This document shows, one piece after another, positions 1-5,322 of a DNA stretch of 5,322 nucleotides. Under the pieces are notes generated by a model, which saw only the letters and a list, made by a program, of their open reading frames with translations, did no database searches and was not told the DNA's origin. Within the stretch, counting starts at the first letter, position 1. Each line of letters begins with the position of its first letter. This DNA comes from Verrucomicrobia bacterium TMED44 (lineage in GTDB: Bacteria > Verrucomicrobiota > Verrucomicrobiia > Opitutales > Seribacteraceae): NCBI GenBank assembly GCA_002168015.1, contig NHCX01000106.1, positions 8,186 through 13,507 on the forward strand, read 5' to 3'. The position numbers were made by a program, and so were the translations under genes.

Positions 1-1951
1 CTTCCACAGGTTTACCATTTACCTTAATCGGTCCCATGAGGCCATGTACCGCTACGCCAATCAACCGTCGGGCATCTCCGGTCACCCAGTCACTTTTAGC
101 CAAAGTGGGGGCCATATGGGGTAGACCGTTCCCGTCCGCCTGATGACAGGCTCCACAACTGACTGCGTATTGATCACGACCTTTGCGATATGCAGAGAGC
201 AATGCCTTGTCCTTTTTTACCCAATCCGCTTCCTTGTCTTTGTAAATTTTAACTGCACGGGATGGGTAACCGGATTTGCTAATTATTCCGGCATAAGATG
301 CGAGAGTGGACGGGACCTTCCTACCGTCCTCCACCTGTTTCGCTAATTCCTTAAATTCATCGGGAAAGAAATCTACAACCCCTTTGCTCTCACCTGCCAA
401 GCGAAGACCGCTCATGGAAACAAACCAATCCTTGTCCAGTATTGCCTGCGTGACAATCTCTTCCTTTAGTTGACCTAGCCCGGCAAGAGTCCACATGGCA
501 TGCACTCGTCCATGAGGCTTAGCTTTCTTATTCTTAGCCAGTTTTTGAATCTGTTCGACGAGATCCTGACGGTCCCCCTCTACAATTCGTTTTTGTACAC
601 GTAGACGCCACCAAAGATAGGGATGCCTTAATCCGGCAACCAATTGTTCGGGCGCTTTTATTTTTTCGTGTTTTTCAGGAACAATCCGATAAATTCGGCC
701 CAGACCAATAGGTTTATCAAGCTCTCGCTCAGCCGACTGTCGGCGTAAATAAGAAGTCAGGTAGCGCTTGTGCTGAATAACACCTCGGTGAAAATCGACC
801 ACATAAAGACAGCCATCCGGACCCATCGATGCATTGACCGGACGGAAACGCTCATCGGTACTGGCGAGAAATTCCCGTTCTTTCCAAACCGCATCGGGGT
901 AGAGTTGATGAACATATTCATCAGAGGCAGGAAATGGTTTTTCGGGAAGGAAAGCCCCCACTGTATTGGTTCCTGGAGACATCGAAAAAATGGCTCCTTC
1001 CCAATCCTTGCCATAGGCCCCATGACTGTGCACCGCCAGTCCACTAATGGTCGTAACGCTGGCCACCCGTCCATCCTCGAGGATACGACCGGGTCGATAG
1101 TTCCGGTTCAATGCGGTATTTGGACGAATTCCAAAAACACGATTTGTCGGTGATTTCACACTGGAACCTTTACTTGGCCATTGACGGTCGTAAGTTGCCC
1201 AGTCCACTTCAAACCAATTACTATTTGCATTAAAATATAAGCGTCCGAAGGCATCACTTGCCATGCCCCATTGTCCACGTCCTTTGGCTGGCATTTCTAT
1301 GAGTTTACCTTTCCGCCACGCTAGTTTTCTTGATGACTTGGAATTGTACATCCAATTGTCCAGGGCAAAGTGTAATGCATTCTCCGCATGTTCAATATTG
1401 CTCTGGGCAGCAGTGGCAAAATCGATCAGTTTTTTCCGCTCATCACACCTCAAGTCTCCATCGATATCCTTACAAAACCAAAGACCCCCGGTTTCCACCA
1501 CTAGTACACCACCGTCCACAAAAGCAATACAGCGTACATTGATCATGTCATCAACAAAAGGAGTGGCTTTGTCCATAACACCGTCCTGATCGGTATCTTC
1601 CAATACCATTACCCGGCTCATCCTTTCATTTTCTCCGGTCCCGTCAAGATCTCTCATGTAAGTGCGAAGTTCCCCAACCCACATTCTTCCTTCGTCATCC
1701 CAGTCCACGAAGACCGGATCCTTGACCATAGGCTCAGAAGCAACCAATTCAACCTTGAAGCCCGGGGCTACTTTGAACTGAGCTAGGGATTCAGCCGGGG
1801 TAAAAACGGGAACCACATCGGGCGACCATTTTTTCCAGTTTAAAGATGAAATGATATCTTTCTCGCTGGCCTTGTCTCCTTGCTGACCAAGAAGAATAAA
1901 ATTCGGGACGAGCAACAAAATAAAAAGAAAAATCGGACTAATATGATGCAT
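1..1951 (-). CDS. PVC-type membrane-bound dehydrogenase / CxxCH heme-binding protein (3' end outside window)
   Basis: I translated this frame in full: it is open from an ATG at 1951-1949 to the left edge, giving 650 complete codons and no stop, so the C-terminus is missing. Residues 4-22 are a hydrophobic signal peptide, implying an extracytoplasmic protein. Residues ~58-425 match the N-terminal beta-propeller-like domain of PVC 'membrane-bound dehydrogenases', with the opening GFKVELVASEP (64-74), a Ca-binding-like DTDQDGVMD (119-127) and the late block NASMGPDGCLYVVDFHRG (373-390). Residues ~435-590 are a helical, HEAT-like linker. The c-type heme motif CGACH is at 599-603 (bases 143-157), followed by GNGLPHMAPTL and by HGLMGPIKVNGKPVE, which runs into the edge just before the usual axial Met region. 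The family is known for covalent heme and is thought to oxidise sugars or alcohols; the substrate is unknown. No Shine-Dalgarno precedes the ATG. It is separated by 125 bp from the upstream operon and may be transcribed independently. Confidence 0.9.
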   Translation of the reverse strand, partial: MHHISPIFLFILLLVPNFILLGQQGDKASEKDIISSLNWKKWSPDVVPVFTPAESLAQFKVAPGFKVELVASEPMVKDPVFVDWDDEGRMWVGELRTYMRDLDGTGENERMSRVMVLEDTDQDGVMDKATPFVDDMINVRCIAFVDGGVLVVETGGLWFCKDIDGDLRCDERKKLIDFATAAQSNIEHAENALHFALDNWMYNSKSSRKLAWRKGKLIEMPAKGRGQWGMASDAFGRLYFNANSNWFEVDWATYDRQWPSKGSSVKSPTNRVFGIRPNTALNRNYRPGRILEDGRVASVTTISGLAVHSHGAYGKDWEGAIFSMSPGTNTVGAFLPEKPFPASDEYVHQLYPDAVWKEREFLASTDERFRPVNASMGPDGCLYVVDFHRGVIQHKRYLTSYLRRQSAERELDKPIGLGRIYRIVPEKHEKIKAPEQLVAGLRHPYLWWRLRVQKRIVEGDRQDLVEQIQKLAKNKKAKPHGRVHAMWTLAGLGQLKEEIVTQAILDKDWFVSMSGLRLAGESKGVVDFFPDEFKELAKQVEDGRKVPSTLASYAGIISKSGYPSRAVKIYKDKEADWVKKDKALLSAYRKGRDQYAVSCGACHQADGNGLPHMAPTLAKSDWVTGDARRLIGVAVHGLMGPIKVNGKPVE

Positions 1952-1958
1952 ATATATA

Positions 1959-1986
1959 ATTCTAGGGTATTTAGCGGATGAAACAA
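1959..1986 (-). promoter_or_regulatory. Possible sigma70-type promoter for the heme-binding protein gene
   Basis: On the minus strand a TAGAAT box (1964-1959, one mismatch to TATAAT) lies 16 bases downstream of TTGTTT (1986-1981), which matches only the TTG of a -35 box. The -10 box ends 7 bases before the ATG at 1951, so the message would be leaderless or nearly so, which fits the absence of a ribosome binding site. The whole 1952-2076 gap is AT-rich, so chance matches are easy. This is a weak call. Confidence 0.22.
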
Positions 1987-2065
1987 ACTAATATAAGTAA
2001 AATTTTGGCTGATGCTGATTCAATTATGAAAATTGGGTTACGATTGGTGCAAGAAAAACTTCCCC

Positions 2066-2113
2066 CTACTCATTTCTCAAATACGATACCCAAAGCAAGG
2101 GGTGGCGCAAGGG
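2066..2113 (-). other. Probable one-base frameshift replacing the native C-terminus of the lyase
   Basis: In the used frame the lyase ends RNLP then [10 protein letters not shown], stopping at 2079-2077. Adding one C to the CCC run at 2113-2111 on the minus strand makes the gene read [18 protein letters not shown] with a TAG at 2068-2066. A basic-aromatic ending of the form RNxPxRxPxLW is what I recall for homologues, and it echoes the protein's own [10 protein letters not shown] segment; this recollection was not checked by alignment. The change could be a sequencing or assembly error in a short homopolymer or a real deletion. Only the last 10 residues are affected, so the catalytic region is untouched. 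Confidence 0.55.
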
Positions 2114-3261
2114 AGGTTGCGAAGGACTTCGTAAGTTTTCGGGTCAGGTTCCAGTTTTTCCCAGACCTTTAAATACGCAATTTGATTCATCCGCATACCG
2201 GAAAATAACAGACCGGGGTGACGGACTGGCCATTCCTCCCAATACATCACATCCGGCTCATAGGGCCATTTTTCTTTATCCACGATGTAGGGGAAAATAA
2301 ATTCCATTCCCTTTTTCATTCCACGGCCGTTCGGAGTGACGAATTGCCAGAGGTCCTCATCCTTGGTCGAAACGATCTGGGCAACTCCGGCCATGACATC
2401 AATCATAAAGAGGGAATACCCGTAAGGTTTGGTACGCTTTAATTCGGCGGGGAATCCTCCTTGTTCATCCATCATCACCGGCAAATAAACGGATTTAAAC
2501 TGAGTCCGAATCCAGTCAATAATTTCCTCATTCCCGGTAAGATCAGCAAAAGCAGCAGCCTGGAGGGACCAGCAAACCCCGTGGTTGTTCGGGTGCACTT
2601 TTTCCTTCAGTCCGTATTCATGTGTATTGATCCAGTTCAGGTATTCCGAAAACCAGGCACGAACCGCTTGCTGATCAACCGTAATAAAGGACGGAGAATC
2701 CTTGAGAAGTTTGGCACCCCTCGCCACCTCGACGAGGTGAAGGGTGTCAATAATTCCGATGCTTCGTCCGGTGTATTTCCCCTTGATGGCCTGGCCATAC
2801 AGCAGGCTCGGACGCATTTTTGTATCGTCCTCTACAAACCAGGCTCGTAAATGACGGACAGCAGGGCGGGCATATTTTTCCTCCCCGGTGAGGAGGTAGG
2901 CGGAAACCAGAGTACCAATCAGTTCGCTTAGGCGGATCATGGATTTTCGATGAGCAATAAAATTGGCTGGGTTGGTTTCCCCATCCCGGCGGATGTAGGG
3001 ACCTTCGGGGTTTTCCGGATTGGGCCACCAGTAGTCCCCCTCAGAATAAAAGTCGTGCCTGTCCCCACTGCTTCTTTCACAGGTATCTGCAGTGACTGTG
3101 CGGGGCAATTCACGAAGATAGCCTTTTGCCTTCGACAGGATTCGGGACGATTCCACCGCCCGAAGGTCAAAGGAATTGTTGGTCTTTTTGGCACTAAACG
3201 ACGCCGTAAACGGAAGCCAACAAAGGAGAGGAATTAAAAAACGGCTTACAGATCGATCCAC
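2077..3261 (-). CDS. Secreted alginate lyase family protein (polysaccharide lyase), probably frameshifted at its 3' end
   Basis: From the GTG at 3261-3259 this encodes 394 residues. Residues ~7-24 ([18 protein letters not shown]) form a signal peptide, with no lipobox, so the enzyme should be exported to the periplasm or outside. The body resembles the alginate lyase superfamily (all-alpha barrel, Pfam Alginate_lyase; PL5/PL38-like): GDYWWPNP (75-82), GRSIGIIDT (165-173), NNHG (225-228), GGFPAELKR (268-276) and YGYS (280-283). In PL5 enzymes the Asn-His pair and a Tyr near the equivalent of the last block are catalytic, acting by beta-elimination on uronate chains. Substrate could be alginate, glucuronan or another uronate polymer. 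An ATG at 3276 or 3378 could also start the frame; GTG is preferred because GGAGGA sits 6 bases ahead and the signal peptide then begins at once. The gene overlaps the oxidoreductase gene by 16 bases. The terminal [10 protein letters not shown] looks unnatural (see the frameshift entry). Confidence 0.85.
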   Translation of the reverse strand: MDRSVSRFLIPLLCWLPFTASFSAKKTNNSFDLRAVESSRILSKAKGYLRELPRTVTADTCERSSGDRHDFYSEGDYWWPNPENPEGPYIRRDGETNPANFIAHRKSMIRLSELIGTLVSAYLLTGEEKYARPAVRHLRAWFVEDDTKMRPSLLYGQAIKGKYTGRSIGIIDTLHLVEVARGAKLLKDSPSFITVDQQAVRAWFSEYLNWINTHEYGLKEKVHPNNHGVCWSLQAAAFADLTGNEEIIDWIRTQFKSVYLPVMMDEQGGFPAELKRTKPYGYSLFMIDVMAGVAQIVSTKDEDLWQFVTPNGRGMKKGMEFIFPYIVDKEKWPYEPDVMYWEEWPVRHPGLLFSGMRMNQIAYLKVWEKLEPDPKTYEVLRNLPCATPCFGYRI

Positions 3262-4388
3262 TTTCTTTCCTCCCATGATTGTATTCCCAATTCCGCCAGT
3301 TCGACCCCCTTCGCACCCGATCTTAAATCGTAGGGAAAAGGTTCGTCCAAAGCGACATGGCGAAGGAAAAGTTCCCATTGGATTTTGAAGGCATTGTCAT
3401 AAGTGATCGCGTCTGGCATTTCAGACCAGCCTTCATAAAAATTGATCGGTTGTTCGATATCTGGATTCCATACCGGCTTGGGGGTGACCCCAATCCCTTG
3501 AATCTGGCACCCTCTCAGATTGACCACCGCCGAGCCTTTGCTTCCATCTACCTGCATCACAAAAAGATCGTCTCTTCGCACCCGCACCGTCCAGGAGCTA
3601 TTAAACTGGCAAAGAATTCCATTCTCGAGTTCCATGGTCGCATAGCAGGCATCATCCGCAGTGCATTGATACGGATTTCCCTTTTCATCAATTCGTTCAC
3701 CAATGTGCGTAGCTCCCCGGCAGGAGATACTTTTGATCGGTACGAAAACATTATCCACGAGGTAGCGCCAGTGGCAAAGCATATCAATCATAATACCCCC
3801 ACCGTCTTCCTTTCGATAGTTCCAGCTGGGACGCTGGGCTGGCTGGTCCCCGTCGTGCCCGGTGAATACCCAGTATCCGAATTCTCCCCGGACGGATAGA
3901 ATCTCTCCAAAGAAACCCTGATTGATCAGAGTCTTAAGTTTTCGGATCCCCGGCAACCAGAGTTTATCCTGAACCGCTCCGTTCTTGACCCCCGCATCCT
4001 CGCAGAGTTGAGCCAGGCGAAGGGCTTCCTCCGTGGTGACCGCAGTGGGTTTCTCACAGTAAACTGCTTTCCCCGCCTTCGCGGCCATCTCCACAAAGCG
4101 GGAGCGGTGCAGGGTGGAACTGGCATCAAAAAAGATCTGATTGTCCGCATCCGCCAGCGCTTTCTCGATATTCGTGGTCCATCGGCTCACTCCGGTGCGC
4201 TCAGCCAAAGCCTTGAGTTTATTTTCATTCCGACCGGTTAGAATCGGATCAACCATGATCACTTCATCAGGGGAAACCTGAATACCTCCCTGATCCCGAA
4301 TGGCACAAATAGACCGGATTAGGTGTTGATTCGTCCCCATCCTTCCGGTAACGCCGTTCATAATAATTCCAAGTTTGTGTTCTTTCAT
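3246..4388 (-). CDS. Gfo/Idh/MocA family NAD(P)-dependent oxidoreductase
   Basis: Encodes 380 residues, a usual length for the family. The N-terminal Rossmann fold carries GVTGRMG at 12-18 (GxxGxxG, dinucleotide binding). CEKPTA at 111-116 holds the family's catalytic Lys (K113). [15 protein letters not shown] at 196-210 supplies the conserved Asp202 and His206 of the substrate pocket. The end [15 protein letters not shown] is typical of a complete family member. Such proteins oxidise or reduce a sugar, sugar acid or cyclitol hydroxyl using NAD(P); the exact substrate cannot be told. No signal peptide is seen, so it is cytoplasmic. The ATG at 4388 is chosen because it places the Rossmann strand (KLGIIMNG) at the start and follows the isomerase stop by 2 bases; extending to an ATG at 4454 would overlap the isomerase by 64 bases and add sequence lacking family features. 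No ribosome binding site is visible, so translation is probably coupled to the isomerase. Confidence 0.93.
   Translation of the reverse strand: MKEHKLGIIMNGVTGRMGTNQHLIRSICAIRDQGGIQVSPDEVIMVDPILTGRNENKLKALAERTGVSRWTTNIEKALADADNQIFFDASSTLHRSRFVEMAAKAGKAVYCEKPTAVTTEEALRLAQLCEDAGVKNGAVQDKLWLPGIRKLKTLINQGFFGEILSVRGEFGYWVFTGHDGDQPAQRPSWNYRKEDGGGIMIDMLCHWRYLVDNVFVPIKSISCRGATHIGERIDEKGNPYQCTADDACYATMELENGILCQFNSSWTVRVRRDDLFVMQVDGSKGSAVVNLRGCQIQGIGVTPKPVWNPDIEQPINFYEGWSEMPDAITYDNAFKIQWELFLRHVALDEPFPYDLRSGAKGVELAELGIQSWEERKWIDL
3268..3273 (-). promoter_or_regulatory. Strong ribosome binding site deciding the GTG start of the lyase
   Basis: GGAGGA on the minus strand (3273-3268) is followed by a 6-base spacer AAGAAA and then GTG at 3261. 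It lies inside the last codons of the oxidoreductase gene. The isomerase and oxidoreductase starts show no comparable site, so the lyase may be the only one of the three with strong independent initiation. The nearby ATG at 3276 has only a weak GGGA upstream and would overlap this site. Confidence 0.6.
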
Positions 4389-4390
4389 AA

Positions 4391-5224
4391 TCAAGTATGT
4401 TGTAAATATGCTTGCAGGATAGAGTCCAAGAAATTTGGGGTTGGTTTTTCCCACCAGCGGTTGGAGAAAATCTCAACTTCGATCATGCCGGAGAATCCGT
4501 TTTTCTCAACCATGGCCCGAATACCCCTAAGATCAATGCAGCCCTCCCCCATTAGTCCGCGGTCATTCAGTAAATCAGTGGTCGGAGTCATCCAGTCACA
4601 TACATGATATGCAAACAGACGATTGGATTCAACAGTCCGCTGAGTCTGTTCCTCCAAATCGGGATCCCACCAAAGGTGATAAACATCATAGGCGATGCCG
4701 ACCAAAGGATGATTTAACTTATCGCAGACATCATTGGCCGAAGCCAGGGAATTGATCGCGGAACGATCATCCGCATACATCGGGTGCAGTGGCTCAATTG
4801 CCAGCTTAATTCCGAGTGACTCGGCTAGAGGTAAGGTTGCCGCGATCCCATCCGTGATCTGCTTACGCGACTCGGTAAGGGATTGCTCAGGAACAGCCCC
4901 GCATACCAGAACGACCAATGGGGCACCCAAGGCGGCAGCATCCTCGATCGCCCGTTTATTATCTTGGATTGCATCAAGACGGGACTTCTCCTCGACGGCC
5001 GGATAAAATCCTCCACGGCAGAGGGAAACGATCTTCAAGCCGGCTGCACGAATCGATTCACCGGCTTTCAATGGATCCCGACCTTCCAGCCATTGTCTCC
5101 AAACTGTAATTCCGGACACCCCCGCTTTGGCATAATGTTCGGCCGCTTCTTCCAAGTCCCAACCTTTGGTGGTGATGGTGTGCACACATAGACGGGAAAA
5201 ATCAGTAAGTGGATCGGCGTTCAT
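4391..5224 (-). CDS. Sugar phosphate isomerase/epimerase family protein (xylose isomerase-like TIM barrel)
   Basis: Encodes 277 residues, the normal size for AP-endonuclease-2/xylose-isomerase-like TIM barrels. The opening [14 protein letters not shown] (9-22) and [11 protein letters not shown] (66-76) are typical of a bacterial subgroup annotated as sugar phosphate isomerase/epimerase. Candidate metal ligands are Glu144 (AIEPLHP), Asp180 (YDVYHLWWD), His207 (YHVCDW) and Glu249 or Glu251 (GMIEVEIFS), the E-D-H-E set used by relatives such as ketose 3-epimerases and IolI/IolE-like enzymes. The expected reaction is isomerisation or epimerisation of a keto sugar or inositol derivative in the cytoplasm; the substrate is unassigned. 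The ATG overlaps the stop of the preceding gene as ATGA (5221-5224), and the oxidoreductase starts 2 bases after its TGA, which indicates an operon and likely related substrates. No ribosome binding site is evident before the ATG, consistent with translational coupling. Confidence 0.92.
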   Translation of the reverse strand: MNADPLTDFSRLCVHTITTKGWDLEEAAEHYAKAGVSGITVWRQWLEGRDPLKAGESIRAAGLKIVSLCRGGFYPAVEEKSRLDAIQDNKRAIEDAAALGAPLVVLVCGAVPEQSLTESRKQITDGIAATLPLAESLGIKLAIEPLHPMYADDRSAINSLASANDVCDKLNHPLVGIAYDVYHLWWDPDLEEQTQRTVESNRLFAYHVCDWMTPTTDLLNDRGLMGEGCIDLRGIRAMVEKNGFSGMIEVEIFSNRWWEKPTPNFLDSILQAYLQHT

Positions 5225-5322
5225 GATGGAAAAGAATAAAAGGGGATATTCATACGCCCGGCAATCCGGAGCGGGCGGATCAGTGCCTCCTGCATCCGGG
5301 CTCGTTCATTACCGTCACGCAG
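5221..5322 (-). CDS. C-terminal end of an upstream operon gene, function not recognised (5' end outside window)
   Basis: Of the three minus-strand frames at the right edge, only this one stays open; the other two hit stops within the 98 bases before the isomerase ATG. It gives 33 residues, starting LRDGNERARMQEALIRPLR and ending NIPFYSFPS, then a TGA (5223-5221) that overlaps the isomerase ATG by 4 bases. That ATGA junction is the main support for a real gene, first in order among the operon genes seen here. The fragment is basic and looks like a terminal helix followed by a short tail. I do not recognise the family; a sugar-catabolism enzyme is only a guess from context. Confidence 0.6.
   Translation of the reverse strand: MRDGNERARMQEALIRPLRIAGRMNIPFYSFPS

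Noticed and set aside
770..1589. Plus-strand open frames of about 70-127 codons, and a 105-codon minus-strand frame at 757-1074
   Set aside because: All fall inside the continuous reading frame of the heme-binding protein, which has family motifs throughout; these are shadows.
2021..2035. Inverted repeat CAATT-5 nt-AATTG downstream of the lyase
   Set aside because: Only a 5-bp, almost all A/T stem without a following T-run; too weak to call a terminator. No convincing terminator was found between 1952 and 2076.
1978..2172. 64-codon plus-strand frame across the intergenic gap
   Set aside because: Half of it is antisense to the lyase 3' end, it has no ribosome binding site and no recognisable features.
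3262..3378. Longer lyase starts at 3378 or 3276
   Set aside because: The start at 3378 would put about 39 residues without secretion features ahead of the signal peptide and overlap the oxidoreductase by 133 bases; the start at 3276 lacks a good ribosome binding site, though it cannot be fully excluded.
3357..3899. 180-codon open frame on the plus strand
   Set aside because: It lies antisense within the strongly supported oxidoreductase gene, and its translation shows no recognisable domain.
4389..4454. Oxidoreductase start at 4454
   Set aside because: The extra 22 residues precede the Rossmann strand, look unrelated to the family and overlap the isomerase gene.

Overview
The window carries five genes, all on the minus strand, so transcription runs from right to left. 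The PVC-type heme-binding dehydrogenase family at the left end is largely confined to Planctomycetota, Verrucomicrobiota and relatives. Together with a Gfo/Idh oxidoreductase, a xylose-isomerase-like TIM-barrel protein and an exported alginate-lyase-family enzyme, it suggests a polysaccharide-degrading Verrucomicrobiota or Planctomycetota bacterium, perhaps marine. The taxonomic call is inference from gene families; there is no rRNA or other marker here.

Layout from the right edge, in transcription order: (i) 5322-5221, the last 33 codons of an unidentified gene; (ii) 5224-4391, a sugar phosphate isomerase/epimerase-like protein whose ATG overlaps the preceding stop (ATGA); (iii) 4388-3246, a Gfo/Idh/MocA oxidoreductase starting 2 nt after the isomerase stop; (iv) 3261-2077, a secreted alginate-lyase-family protein, most likely starting at a GTG behind a strong GGAGGA ribosome binding site inside the 3' end of the oxidoreductase gene. 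The overlaps and tiny gaps indicate one operon. After a 125-bp AT-rich gap comes (v) 1951 to the left edge, a PVC-type protein with a CxxCH heme motif, whose C-terminus lies outside the window.

The likely combined role is uronate-containing polysaccharide use: the exported lyase would cut the polymer by beta-elimination, and the cytoplasmic isomerase and NAD(P)-dependent oxidoreductase would process a released or related sugar. The heme protein is a separate extracytoplasmic redox candidate. The specific substrate cannot be read from the sequence.

The most notable observation is a probable one-base frameshift at the very 3' end of the lyase gene. The annotated frame ends in an odd Cys-containing tail, while the neighbouring frame continues with [14 protein letters not shown], which looks like the natural end of this family. 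No RNA genes, mobile elements, CRISPR arrays or extended repeats were seen.
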